34,999 nt of DNA, from positions 1-34,999 of the forward strand of contig NZ_CAJTMT010000034.1 in assembly GCF_910577345.1 (NCBI RefSeq), written 5' to 3'. The DNA is from an uncultured Duncaniella sp. (GTDB taxonomy: Bacteria; Bacteroidota; Bacteroidia; Bacteroidales; Muribaculaceae). The position numbers and the translations under genes are program-made. A model generated the notes under the pieces. It searched no databases. It was not told the origin of the DNA and worked only from the letters and a program-made list of their open reading frames with translations. This document shows, one piece after another, positions 14,748 to 23,180 of this stretch (its first letter is position 1; the number at the start of each line of letters is the position of its first letter).

Positions 14748-16136
14748 TTACTTGGAAGTGGCGATTTCGAGGATGCGTTTGGGGAGGTCGGTGTTGTCGT
14801 TGAACGAAGCGAACTTCTCAGCTCCTACGCCGATAGCATAGACAGGCACAAGACCGCCTGAGTGACCGTTGGTGGTCCATCCGAGGCCGGTGAAGCTGTC
14901 GAGGATGTTGAACACCTTGAGGGTGAACTGGTCGAAGCTGTTGTAGAGGGTTTTCTGGTCCGAACCGCTCTGGTGGACGATGCAGCGGTCAAATTCGGAT
15001 TTGAGCATTGCAGTCTGTTCGGGTGTCACGGGGACGTTGGTCCAGAAGCCGAGTTTCTCTTTCAGGAATTCCTCCATATCGTCCCAACGGTAGGCACGGC
15101 GTGAGCGCGCAAGGCTGCGGCAATAGTCCGAGAATTCGTCCTTTGAGATTTTCTGATAGTCGTAGTAGTGGAGGTGGAGATCATAGCCTACGGCATTGTT
15201 TCCGAGGCCCATGCCACCTGTCTCGTGGTCAGCGGTGACAACGATAAGGGTTTCGTCGGGGTGAGCGAGATAGAAGTCGTAGGCAATCTTCAGGGCTTCG
15301 TTGAAGTTGAGGGTCTCCTTGATGATTGTACCGCCGTCGTTGGCATGGCCTGCATGGTCGATATTGCCACCTTCGACCATCATGAAGAAGCGGTCACGGC
15401 CATTGCGTTCAAGCTGAGTGAGACAGGCTTGTGTCATGACGGGAAGTGTGAGTGCGCCGGGGATTGAGTCGATGGTGTAGCCGATGTTTGAAGTGCGGTC
15501 CTCGAAAGGCGATAGCATGAGGACACGGCGCGAGGTGATGGTGTCGAAGCCTTCGGCACCGCGGATGACGCGGACATTGTTCTCGGCAAAGATGTCCATG
15601 AGGTCGGTCTTGTTGCCGTTTTTGTCCTTGGTTCCACGGAGGTTGGAACCACCGATGAAGTCGTAGCCACAAGCTGCTGCATCCTTGCCTATCTCATAGA
15701 ACATACCGCGGTGGGGAACATGGGTGTAGAATGCTCCAGGAGTTGCGTCGTCGGGGTAGACTGAAGTGACGAGACCAACACCATAGCCATCGTCAAAGAG
15801 TGTTTTTGCTATGGATGTGACGGCTGTCGTGTCGGGAGTCACGCCGAGCATACCGTTTCGGGTCTTATAGCCTGTGGCGAGTGCGGTTCCGGCTGCTGCG
15901 GAGTCGGTGACAGGCGATGACGCTGAATATGTGGTCGATACGGAGTTAACGGGGAATTGCATCATGAGGATGGGCTCGTTGTTGCCGAGGACTGTGCGGT
16001 TGTAGGCTTCGGTGCCCATTACCTGTCCCATTCCCATACCGTCGCCGATATAGTAGAAGATGTATTTCGGAGATGCTGCGAAGAGCGATGCGCCGATGAG
16101 AAGTGAGGCGGCTGAAGTAAGAAATCTGTGTTTCAT
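14748..16136 (-). CDS. Secreted alkaline phosphatase
   Basis: This 462-aa enzyme is a periplasmic metallophosphatase of the alkaline phosphatase superfamily. It has a signal peptide (MKHRFLTSAASLLIGASLFA). Metal and active-site motifs are YIGDGMGMGQV (first Asp ligand), SSPVTDSAAAGTALATGYKT with the nucleophilic Ser in D-S-A, MVEGGNIDHAGHAND and TADHETGG. It releases phosphate from phosphomonoesters. A TTG start is possible 102 bp further upstream, but the ATG at 16136 places the signal peptide correctly and leaves about a 30-nt leader after a TAACTTTG box. It ends beside element P2. Confidence 0.92.
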   Translation of the reverse strand: MKHRFLTSAASLLIGASLFAASPKYIFYYIGDGMGMGQVMGTEAYNRTVLGNNEPILMMQFPVNSVSTTYSASSPVTDSAAAGTALATGYKTRNGMLGVTPDTTAVTSIAKTLFDDGYGVGLVTSVYPDDATPGAFYTHVPHRGMFYEIGKDAAACGYDFIGGSNLRGTKDKNGNKTDLMDIFAENNVRVIRGAEGFDTITSRRVLMLSPFEDRTSNIGYTIDSIPGALTLPVMTQACLTQLERNGRDRFFMMVEGGNIDHAGHANDGGTIIKETLNFNEALKIAYDFYLAHPDETLIVVTADHETGGMGLGNNAVGYDLHLHYYDYQKISKDEFSDYCRSLARSRRAYRWDDMEEFLKEKLGFWTNVPVTPEQTAMLKSEFDRCIVHQSGSDQKTLYNSFDQFTLKVFNILDSFTGLGWTTNGHSGGLVPVYAIGVGAEKFASFNDNTDLPKRILEIATSK

Positions 16137-16171
16137 CAGGTGTTTTGAGTTTAGTTTTTGATTGGTTATGG

Positions 16172-16179
16172 CAAAGTTA
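16172..16179 (-). promoter_or_regulatory. -7 box of the alkaline phosphatase promoter
   Basis: The minus strand reads TAACTTTG here, 35 nt upstream of the chosen ATG. No good TTTG lies 19-20 bp further upstream, so the promoter may be weak or dependent on an activator. I see no obvious Pho-box. Confidence 0.5.
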
Positions 16180-16249
16180 GGAAATAAAATCGGAAGGGAG
16201 GCCGAGAGTTTTGCGCCATCTGGTTCAAATTTTTTCAAAAACGGTTCAA

Positions 16250-16442
16250 AGGGGGTGGGAGTTGTGAGTTTTTAGTTGTGAGTTGGGGGATACAGAAGAA
16301 CAGACGGGCAGAAGTGACAGAAGTTTTTTAGTTGTGAGTTGTGGGGCTGTAGGGACGCGCTGTAGCGCGTATGCCGGATGACATACGATAAGGATAGTTT
16401 TGAGTTGTTAGTTGTGAGTTTTGAGTTGTTAGGTGTCAGTTG
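16250..16442. repeat. Repeat cluster between GH3-like and phosphatase genes
   Basis: The gap contains GTTGTGAG/GTTTTGAG arrays at about 16256-16286, 16328-16345 and 16396-16442 (the last runs into the GH3-like stop codon), one minus-strand copy of the GC-rich hairpin repeat at 16349-16374, and a stretch at 16289-16325 that resembles one arm of the long inverted-repeat elements in degraded form. Confidence 0.7.
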
Positions 16443-17947
16443 TTGAAGCGGAGGATTTCGTCCATCGGGTGGCGGGAGTTGGACAGGCGGGGCACTTTGC
16501 GCTGTCCGCCGAGCTTTCCTGTGGATGCAAGCCATGTGTCGAAAACTCCGGGACGCCCTTTGACTACCGTAAGCTGGTCGAGAAATATGCCGTGGCTGCG
16601 CTTGGCCTCGTAGTCGCTGTTTTCCTGCTGCAAGGCGAGGTCGAGACAGCGGGCGAACTCGTCGAGCGATGCGGGTTCGCGGTTAAATTCTATGAGCCAT
16701 TCGTGGCGTCCACGGGAATGGTCGGAGGCGTAGACAGGTGCGGCGGTATAGTTGGCAATCTCACAATTGAGGTCGCGACACACTTTCGTCAGGGCTGCTT
16801 CAGCATTCTGAACCATCAGTTCCTCGCCGAAAGCGTTGATGTAGCTCTTGGTGCGTCCGGAAATGGTGATTTTCAGCGGGTCGACAGATTCGATGCGGAC
16901 GGTGTCGCCGAGGGGATAGCGCCACAGACCGTTGCAAGAGGTGATGACCATAGCATAGACCTCCCCCTCTTCCACTTCCCAAGCAGGGATGATTTCGGGT
17001 CGGTCGCTGTCGGCTTCGTCGGCACGGATGAATTCGAAGAATGTCCCGCAGTCGAGCAAAAGCAGGAGCGAGGGGTCGCCGATGGCGTTCTGGAGTGCGA
17101 AGAAGCCTTCCGATGCGTTGTAACATTCGAGATAGCGCATCGAGGGTGAGGTGATGTGGCGGTACTGTTCGCGGTATGGGGCCATAGAGATACCTCCGTG
17201 GAAGAAAACTTCAAGGTTGGGCCATACGTCGTGGATTGTCGAGGCTCCTTTTTTGGCTATGATTTGTTTGAGGACGGTCATGAACCACGATGGGACACCT
17301 GAAATATTGGTAATGTTCTCGTCCATCGCGGCTTCGACAAGTGCCGGGAGTTTTACAGCCCAGTCTTCGAGAAGGGCCACTTTCTTTGAGGGTACGCGGA
17401 AGAGGTTGGCGATAGGGTTGATGCGGTCGATGAGGTTGGCCGAGAGGTCGCCTACCTTCACTGAGGGGGGCAGTGTAAGTTCGTTGGCGAAGCTGCCTCC
17501 GAGGATGAAGCTCTTGCCGGAAAATATGCGGCTGTCGGGGTAGAGGCTGAGATAGTGAGCCACGACATCGGCTCCTCCACGGTAGTGGGAGCGGTTGAAT
17601 GATTCGCGTGTGACGGGGATGTATTTGCTTTTGCCGTCGGAGGTGCCGGATGATTGTGCAAAGTTGCGTGTCACACCCGGCCAAAGGAGGTCTTTCTCAC
17701 CCGCTATCATTCTCATGACCCACGGGCGGAGGGAGGCGTAGGGGATGGTCGTGGGGAGCGCGCGGCGGTAGTCATCATAGTTTTTCACCGTGTCAAGTCC
17801 GTTTTCAGCGGCCCAGCGGGTGGAACGCAGGGCTTTGAGCAGACGGTCGAGCTCGTTGAGCTGGATTTCGCGTGTGTGACCGGTCCATGACCGTGAGACA
17901 TTTACTCTATGACCGAACAAAGCGCGTGCGAAGGGTGTGAAATCCAT
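16436..17947 (-). CDS. GH3 auxin-responsive-promoter-like acyl-adenylating enzyme
   Basis: This 503-aa protein is a full-length member of the bacterial GH3 family, related to plant acyl-amido synthetases and the ANL adenylate-forming enzymes. The nucleotide loop is FAQSSGTSDGKSKYIPVT (about 95-112), a P-loop-like S-S-G-T-S-x-G-K/R. Later motifs include FFHGGISMAPY, YNASEGFFALQ and LWRYPLGDTVRI, followed by the ISGRTKSYINAFGEEL hinge near 361-376. In plants these enzymes join amino acids to jasmonate or auxin; the bacterial substrate is unknown. It probably begins its own transcript after a 114-bp gap from the DUF4919-like gene. Confidence 0.88.
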   Translation of the reverse strand: MDFTPFARALFGHRVNVSRSWTGHTREIQLNELDRLLKALRSTRWAAENGLDTVKNYDDYRRALPTTIPYASLRPWVMRMIAGEKDLLWPGVTRNFAQSSGTSDGKSKYIPVTRESFNRSHYRGGADVVAHYLSLYPDSRIFSGKSFILGGSFANELTLPPSVKVGDLSANLIDRINPIANLFRVPSKKVALLEDWAVKLPALVEAAMDENITNISGVPSWFMTVLKQIIAKKGASTIHDVWPNLEVFFHGGISMAPYREQYRHITSPSMRYLECYNASEGFFALQNAIGDPSLLLLLDCGTFFEFIRADEADSDRPEIIPAWEVEEGEVYAMVITSCNGLWRYPLGDTVRIESVDPLKITISGRTKSYINAFGEELMVQNAEAALTKVCRDLNCEIANYTAAPVYASDHSRGRHEWLIEFNREPASLDEFARCLDLALQQENSDYEAKRSHGIFLDQLTVVKGRPGVFDTWLASTGKLGGQRKVPRLSNSRHPMDEILRFNN

Positions 17948-18061
17948 GATGGAGTTGACGTTTGGTTTGATTCAAATGATGATTGTAATCTCGGAATCGA
18001 TGACTGTAGATTGTCGGGTTTGCTGGCATTTCCCGGACCGGGAAGGGAGCTGAGAGAGGGC

Positions 18062-18763
18062 TCAGAGCTCGTCGGGGTGCTTGCGGTAGTATTCCTTCAG
18101 CAGTGGACCGATGTTGAAGTAGTAGCCCCCTTTGGATTTTCCTTCGGAGTCCTTGACGGTGATATATTCGTAAGATGGATCGTAGAAGACGTGGTCGGCT
18201 ACGGTGTAGTCCATCATGTTGAGGAGGACATACTCATGTTGAGGCTCGATGACATACCATGCGTTCTCCTCATCCTCGCCGGTACCGGTCGAGACGATGG
18301 CCATGAGCAGATAGTTGAGCTTGTATTGCCAGATGTTGGCGAGGTTTGTCTTGCCTTTCTCGCGCAGTGCGTTGATGAGCATCACCATCTCGCCGAGATT
18401 GAAGGGGTTGTCGGCAAGGGCTTTCTCAGCGTAGGCTATCACGGAGTCGCATTCCTGACGAGTGAGTTTGTTTGAGCGGTTGAGGACGTTGTACTGGATG
18501 TCGCGCTGCGAGGAGCGGTAGGGGTTGTAGTCCTCCTGAAACATGTAGCCGAGGTAGAGATGGCGGTACTTGTCGATTTTCATCAGCGTGTCGTTGCGCT
18601 GGAATTCCTGCATGAGGCGGGGATAATAGTACTGGGAGCGCGTGTCGAGTGTCTCCTGACGGATTTTTTCGAGGTCGGGTTTCTCGCGTTTGAGCTTGTT
18701 GATCTGCGCAGAGGCAGTTGCTGTGAAGAGGAGGGCGAGTATGAAGGTGATTATCGGACGCAT
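18062..18763 (-). CDS. DUF4919-like secreted protein
   Basis: This 233-aa protein has a signal peptide (MRPIITFILALLFTATASAQ). The mature part matches what I recall of DUF4919, a Bacteroidota family: YYYPRLMQEFQRNDTLMKIDKYRHLYLGYMFQEDYNPYR, then a helical TPR-like central region (ECDSVIAYAEKALADNPFNLGEMVMLINALREKGKTNLANIWQYK) and HEYVLLNMMDYTVADHVFYD. No catalytic motif is apparent. It lies 15 bp after the membrane protein gene and is probably cotranscribed with it. Role unknown; location likely periplasm. Confidence 0.75.
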   Translation of the reverse strand: MRPIITFILALLFTATASAQINKLKREKPDLEKIRQETLDTRSQYYYPRLMQEFQRNDTLMKIDKYRHLYLGYMFQEDYNPYRSSQRDIQYNVLNRSNKLTRQECDSVIAYAEKALADNPFNLGEMVMLINALREKGKTNLANIWQYKLNYLLMAIVSTGTGEDEENAWYVIEPQHEYVLLNMMDYTVADHVFYDPSYEYITVKDSEGKSKGGYYFNIGPLLKEYYRKHPDEL

Positions 18764-18778
18764 GGGAAAGATTATTGT

Positions 18779-19312
18779 TTAATTGAGAGGTGAGGGTACG
18801 GTTGGGTTGGATGAAAACGCGGCGATGAGCCACAGTAGAGCAGTGCCGACGATGGACATTGTGACCACAGCCGGCAGTCCTTTGGCACAAAGATAGTTTA
18901 AAAATTTGGAAGATGGAAATTCCATCACACTTCCTGCCGGCGTGCGGCTGTAGGCTATGCCTCCGAGGATGGCTCCGGCGACGGCACCTATTATCATCCA
19001 TTCGTGGGAGATGGCGAGTCCGACGAATGTACCTGCAAGAGCTGCTCCGGCGATGTAGCCGACACCACGGCGCGAGGTGGAGATGTTCTTTGGCAGGAGA
19101 TATTGAAGGATGAGAACGATGACGGTCGCGATTCCCCAGAAGATGAGGGGTGTTGAGGTGGCATGTACGGCGGTCAGCCCGATGCCTGCCAGTCCGGCGA
19201 AGGCTGCGAGGACTGCAAAAGTATTTGACATGAAAGTCAGTATGATGGAGGCGATGAGGAGTATCATGCTCACCACCATTATCGATATTATCAGGGTTGC
19301 TGAGGTTGCCAT
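18779..19312 (-). CDS. Small multi-pass membrane protein
   Basis: The 177-aa protein has about five hydrophobic segments: 3-24 (ATLIISIMVVSMILLIASIILTF), about 29-45, about 50-66, a Gly/Ala-rich pair near 76-115 (YIAGAALAGTFVGLAI, GAVAGAILGGIAY) and a C-terminal one near 146-168. GxxxG-type spacing in the middle suggests tight helix packing. The ATG at 19312 is chosen because the open frame upstream to 19507 is low-complexity and includes repeated peptide from a duplicated DNA stretch. I do not recognise the family; it may be DUF456-like. Cotranscribed with the DUF4919-like gene. Confidence 0.7.
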   Translation of the reverse strand: MATSATLIISIMVVSMILLIASIILTFMSNTFAVLAAFAGLAGIGLTAVHATSTPLIFWGIATVIVLILQYLLPKNISTSRRGVGYIAGAALAGTFVGLAISHEWMIIGAVAGAILGGIAYSRTPAGSVMEFPSSKFLNYLCAKGLPAVVTMSIVGTALLWLIAAFSSNPTVPSPLN

Positions 19313-19546
19313 GTGGAAGTGCGGATTGGAAAAATTAGAATTTGCTGATTCGTGAGAGCCGGGAAATCCCGGGCTATAGATAAGGATGTTGTCGACTATC
19401 GTTGACGGAAACGTAGAGGGTTGAGGAAAAGTAGAGGGTTGAGAAAAAACATGAGTTCTTTCAATATTTTTAACGTCCTCCCCACCCCGATTGTTGCTTC
19501 CGCCCAATGGAAAGAGGAATGTTTTGATGTGATTTCTTCCCCTGGA

Positions 19547-19577
19547 ATTGCATTTTGATGAAAAAAGGGTAACTTTG
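19547..19577 (+). promoter_or_regulatory. Promoter of the AAA-DUF4435 pair
   Basis: ATTG (19547-19550) and TAACTTTG (19570-19577) are 19 bp apart. The first ATG (19589) lies 11 nt beyond the -7 box, giving a very short leader. The rest of the 19313-19588 gap shows only a short GTAGAGGGTTGAG duplication near 19411-19445. Confidence 0.65.
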
Positions 19578-19588
19578 TAATTTCAAAG

Positions 19589-20431
19589 ATGTTCATTATG
19601 GAAAATAGCAGATATATAGAAAATTTTCAGGTCCGTAAGATGTGGGGAAGAGTTAATCTCCATTGGGGTAACATCAACGAGGATGTGAATATTCTCGTCG
19701 GTATCAACGGCTCCGGAAAGACTACATTGCTGAATCTGATTTATGACTTTTACAACGGACAGAAGCCGAAAAAGAATTTGGTTGAGTTTGTTGGAGGTTC
19801 TGAAATCAGCAGTCCGGTCACATATATCCGTTCGTTTGATGTCCCGGCTGCAAGCAGGAAAAAGACCGAAAGTCTGCTGTTGCAGGAATTGAAACACACC
19901 ATCAATCAGAATGGAGAAGGAACATCTTTTTTTGACTATCGGATGAAGATGCTGAATTTTCCTGAACAATCGTCGACGATAGAGAAGAGAATCGACAGAT
20001 TCTTTGAACTTGTCAATTCGCTCTTCGAAGAAACCGGAAAGAAGATTGCCATTGATCCGCAAAACAATACTCTTGTGTTCTCTGTAAAGGGAACCGAGAA
20101 GTTACTGACGGTCGGTGGAAAGTTATTGACGGTCAACGATAAGTTTCTGACAGTCGGTGGCGATAAAGTACAGCTTGACCAGCTATCGTCGGGTGAGAAA
20201 CAGATATTGCTGATATTGACCACTGTGTTCCTGCAGGAAGAGAGACCGAGTGTCCTGCTTATGGATGAGCCCGAAATTTCCTTGCATATTAGCTGGCAGG
20301 ATAGGCTGATAGACCTTATCAGGGAACTTAATCCGAATTGCCAGTTGATTCTGACCACCCACTCGCCGAATATCTTTGCCAACGGATGGGAGGATAAGAT
20401 TGTGTTCATGAATGACCTCGAATCCGATTAG
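19589..20431 (+). CDS. AAA/ABC-type ATPase, AriA-like (PARIS-type defence)
   Basis: This 280-aa ATPase has the full ABC/SMC-type motif set: Walker A GINGSGKTT (38-46), signature LSSGEKQ (199-205), Walker B SVLLMDEPE (221-229, with Asp226 and Glu227) and an H-loop TTHSP (256-260). It is followed after 3 bp by a DUF4435 gene. AAA plus DUF4435 is the makeup of the PARIS anti-phage system (AriA and AriB), where AriA senses phage anti-restriction proteins and releases AriB. The protein is compact, probably because it lacks most of the lid inserted in longer homologues. A 7-residue unit (KLLTVGG, KLLTVND, KFLTVGG) is repeated three times at 171-191, just before the signature. Function is inferred from architecture. 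Confidence 0.82.
   Translation: MFIMENSRYIENFQVRKMWGRVNLHWGNINEDVNILVGINGSGKTTLLNLIYDFYNGQKPKKNLVEFVGGSEISSPVTYIRSFDVPAASRKKTESLLLQELKHTINQNGEGTSFFDYRMKMLNFPEQSSTIEKRIDRFFELVNSLFEETGKKIAIDPQNNTLVFSVKGTEKLLTVGGKLLTVNDKFLTVGGDKVQLDQLSSGEKQILLILTTVFLQEERPSVLLMDEPEISLHISWQDRLIDLIRELNPNCQLILTTHSPNIFANGWEDKIVFMNDLESD
20099..20161 (+). repeat. 21-bp in-frame tandem repeat in the ATPase gene
   Basis: Three 21-bp units start at 20099, 20120 and 20141 and encode KLLTVGG, KLLTVND and KFLTVGG. Units 1 and 2 differ at five or six bases, so the array is not brand new. Confidence 0.85.
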
Positions 20432-20434
20432 GCT

Positions 20435-21331
20435 ATGGATGCTGACAAAAAATCTTTCTATGAGAAGGCTGCAAAGGGTCTTGCGGCTTCAACCTTGATG
20501 TATGGAGTGGACTCCATTGTGCATGTGGAGGATAAGGACGATATATGGTTCTGGAGACAGATTCTTTCAAAATACCGGCCTGTCAAATATAAATTCATGC
20601 CTGCGACAACCAATGAGAAGGGGCAGCGAAACACCGGATGCACTCAATGTCTGAAATATCGTGGCTACCTCTCCCGGAAATTTTTTGTCTGCATAGACAG
20701 TGATTTGCGTTATATGCTTGATGAGGATGTATCGGCGGAAAATGGAATATTGCAGACATATACCTATTCATGGGAGAACCACTGTGCATTTGCCCGCAGA
20801 TTGCAGGAGACGTTTGCCCGGCGTACCGGAAAGGGTGATTCGTTTAATTTCGAACTGTTTCTGAAAGAATATTCCCGGATACTCTATGAGCCTTTCCTGT
20901 TTATGCTCTATAATGAGCGAAACGGTCTGAGGGGGTTCAACCGGGATAAGTTCCGCTCGATAATCACTCTACAATACCGGCAGGGCGATGAATTGAACAA
21001 CGGAGAGGCATTTTTATCACGTCTTGCCTCATCATTGTCCGAAGTTGTGGCGGAGATTAATGACAGAGGTGATTTCAATCATCAGACAGAGGCTGCCCGA
21101 TATTCCGCAAAAGGACTCACGCAGGATAATGTCTATCTTTACGTTAGGGGACATTGCCTGTATAATTCCCTTGTATCCATCGGTAAGAAGCTCTGTGAGG
21201 GCACCGGAGTTGATTTCGAACAGAATGTGCATAAGGATGCGCTTGCTTTTGAGGAATATGATGCGATATCGCGTATAAAATCAGATGTAGGTGTGCTCAA
21301 CACTGTCCGCTTGAATATGCCGAAAGAATGA
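20435..21331 (+). CDS. DUF4435 protein, AriB-like TOPRIM effector
   Basis: This 298-aa protein has features of DUF4435: HVEDKDD with Glu32, FFVCIDSDL with Asp88-x-Asp90, and TYSWENH with Glu114. Glu plus DxD is the metal-binding layout of TOPRIM nucleases. In PARIS, AriB is a TOPRIM enzyme that cuts host tRNA (tRNA-Lys in the studied E. coli case) once released by AriA. The size agrees with AriB. It starts 3 bp after the ATPase stop and is certainly in the same operon. The target in this organism is unknown. An OLD-family-like nuclease pair is the main alternative. Confidence 0.82.
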   Translation: MDADKKSFYEKAAKGLAASTLMYGVDSIVHVEDKDDIWFWRQILSKYRPVKYKFMPATTNEKGQRNTGCTQCLKYRGYLSRKFFVCIDSDLRYMLDEDVSAENGILQTYTYSWENHCAFARRLQETFARRTGKGDSFNFELFLKEYSRILYEPFLFMLYNERNGLRGFNRDKFRSIITLQYRQGDELNNGEAFLSRLASSLSEVVAEINDRGDFNHQTEAARYSAKGLTQDNVYLYVRGHCLYNSLVSIGKKLCEGTGVDFEQNVHKDALAFEEYDAISRIKSDVGVLNTVRLNMPKE

Positions 21332-21392
21332 TGAAGACGGGTTGCGGAGTCTGAAAACTCGATGGATAGGCAATGCTTTTCGGCTTTGGGGC

Positions 21393-21422
21393 TTTGGGTG
21401 TTGGAAAAAGTTTGTAACTTTG
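21393..21422 (+). promoter_or_regulatory. Promoter of the flippase-like gene
   Basis: TTTG (21393-21396) and TAACTTTG (21415-21422) are 18 bp apart, leaving about a 42-nt leader before the ATG at 21469. Confidence 0.6.
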
Positions 21423-21468
21423 TAAGTTGAAGAATTGTTTTTTCATCTGAGGATTTTTCAATTTGCTT

Positions 21469-22539
21469 ATGAAGGTTAACGGCGACAGTTCAGAATTGGC
21501 TCCCGGGGCTGCGAAGAAGCGGCTCGGGACATATCTGCTGAAATACGGGGTTCCTCTCGTGATTTCGGTGGGCTTGTGCTGGTTGCTGTTTGACAATGAG
21601 GATATAAATCCGGCAAATATGTGGCGCATCATCCGTGAGGAGTGTGACTTCCGGTGGATGGTTGCCAATATAATCTTCGGACTGCTTGCCCAGGTGTTCA
21701 GGGCTGCGCGTTGGCAGATACAGTTGCGCGCGCTCGACATACGTCCGACATTCGGGCAGCTTGTCCTGAGTATTCTCGGGACCTATTCGGTCAATCTCGT
21801 GTTTCCTCGCCTCGGTGAAGTATGGCGGACGGGTTATATAGCCAACCGTGAGAAGGCGCCGTTCACGACGGTGTTCGGCTCTATGGTGGCCGACCGTCTT
21901 GCCGACACGGTGACTGTGTTCCTGCTGCTGTTGCTTACGTTCATTCCTGCCGGAGCGCAGCTAAGGGCCTATTTCGGGCAGGATGGCGGTCTGGTGGCCA
22001 AACTTTTCGATCTTCTCGGTTCCCCCCTGCTCTGGGGAGCGGTGATAGCCACGCTGATTCTGTGTGTGTGGCTCTTCGTGCGTTTCCCCGAGCATAAGGT
22101 CATTGTCAGAATCAAGCAGATATGGCACGGATTGTGGGAGGGTTTTGCCGTGATAGTCAAGATGCGCGGAAAGGGTCTGTGGCTGCTCTACACGGTGTTG
22201 CTGTGGGGCTCCTACATCACGGCTCTCTACTGCGCTTTCCTCTCTTTCCCGCTCACTGCTGAAATGATTGGCCGCCACGGAATCGCCGCGCTTGCCGTGT
22301 GTTTCGTGTTCACGAGTATTTCGATGGGGGTGCCGTCAAACGGTGGCATCGGACCCTATCAGTGGGCCATGATTTTCGGTATAGCATTGTTCTCGACCGA
22401 TATTCCCGGTCTGACACGCGAATATGCCCTCTCGTTTGCCAACATGCTTGTCGGGGTGCAGACCCTCGTGCTCATCATCCAGGGATTGCTGACATTCGCT
22501 TGCATAGCGCTCTCGAAGCACCATGCCCGGCACTCCTGA
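21469..22539 (+). CDS. Flippase-like membrane protein (LPG synthase TM family, UPF0104)
   Basis: This 356-aa integral membrane protein has about eight transmembrane segments and matches the lysylphosphatidylglycerol-synthase transmembrane (flippase) family, PF03706. Typical parts are FRAARWQIQLRAL (about 83-95), a SVNLVFPRLGEVWRTGYI segment (about 112-129; variants of N-x-x-x-P-x-R-x-G-E) and late helices with GVPSNGGIGPYQWAM (about 285-299). No soluble aminoacyl-transferase domain is attached, so a lipid transport role is more likely than lipid aminoacylation. The ATG at 21469 is preferred to an in-frame TTG 6 bp upstream. It precedes an unknown single-pass protein by 40 bp. Confidence 0.87.
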   Translation: MKVNGDSSELAPGAAKKRLGTYLLKYGVPLVISVGLCWLLFDNEDINPANMWRIIREECDFRWMVANIIFGLLAQVFRAARWQIQLRALDIRPTFGQLVLSILGTYSVNLVFPRLGEVWRTGYIANREKAPFTTVFGSMVADRLADTVTVFLLLLLTFIPAGAQLRAYFGQDGGLVAKLFDLLGSPLLWGAVIATLILCVWLFVRFPEHKVIVRIKQIWHGLWEGFAVIVKMRGKGLWLLYTVLLWGSYITALYCAFLSFPLTAEMIGRHGIAALAVCFVFTSISMGVPSNGGIGPYQWAMIFGIALFSTDIPGLTREYALSFANMLVGVQTLVLIIQGLLTFACIALSKHHARHS

Positions 22540-22579
22540 CCACTCATCTCTCAAAAACCTCAATAATTATCTGTGAATT

Positions 22580-23155
22580 ATGAAATTTGACGATAGCGAC
22601 AAGGATTATTTCCTCCACGATTTTTCGGAAGAGCAGACTGACGACTCCCCTGCCCGACCCTCTTCCTCCCCGCCTTCTGACGGACAGTCCGGTCAGATGA
22701 CTGATCCGGCATCACCATCGTTTGATTTCAGTAATCAGTCCGGCGAAGGAACGACCGGCGTGGCTGTCAAGCCTAAACGCAGGCATCGCAAAGTGCTCGT
22801 CTGGTTCTTTGTGATTGTCTTCGCGGTGCTCGGAGTGACGGTGTGGATCCGCTATTTCGTCCCTTACGTCACTGAATCACAGGTGACCGGCTATGTTACA
22901 CTTGTCGAGAAACGCGGTATCATCTTCCGCACGTTTGAAGGTGAGATGGTGAGCGAGTCGAGACTGGCCGACAAAGGAAACGTTTATTCAAGGGATGTCT
23001 ATTTCAGTATTCCCGATGATGATATGGCCCGGCGGTTGCAGCAGTATCAAGGCAGCGGCACGCCGGTGACAATCACCTGCAAACGGTATTACGGCACATT
23101 GCCTTGGCGCGGAGCCTCCAACAATGTCATGGTATCGTTTACGCCTAAGAATTAG
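22580..23155 (+). CDS. Single-pass membrane protein, unknown function
   Basis: This 191-aa protein has an acidic, Ser/Pro-rich and probably disordered N-terminal part (residues 1-65), a basic stretch (KPKRRHRK, about 64-71), one transmembrane helix (VLVWFFVIVFAVLGVTVWI, about 72-90) and a compact C-terminal domain (SQVTGYVTLVEKRGIIFRTFEGEMVSE and ITCKRYYGTLPWRGASNN) that looks beta-rich. The basic residues before the helix suggest the N-terminus is cytoplasmic and the C-terminal domain periplasmic. I recognise no named family. It is probably cotranscribed with the flippase-like gene 40 bp upstream. Confidence 0.75.
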   Translation: MKFDDSDKDYFLHDFSEEQTDDSPARPSSSPPSDGQSGQMTDPASPSFDFSNQSGEGTTGVAVKPKRRHRKVLVWFFVIVFAVLGVTVWIRYFVPYVTESQVTGYVTLVEKRGIIFRTFEGEMVSESRLADKGNVYSRDVYFSIPDDDMARRLQQYQGSGTPVTITCKRYYGTLPWRGASNNVMVSFTPKN

Positions 23156-23180
23156 TTTATGTTGATTTAGTTAGGAGCTG

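Noticed and set aside
16137..16238. TTG-start extension of the alkaline phosphatase
   Set aside because: It would bury the signal peptide 34 residues inside the protein and cross the TAACTTTG box.
19313..19507. Extended N-terminus of the small membrane protein
   Set aside because: The extra 65 residues are low-complexity, include a peptide doubled by a DNA duplication, and would put a hydrophilic stretch before the first helix. The ATG at 19312 is better.
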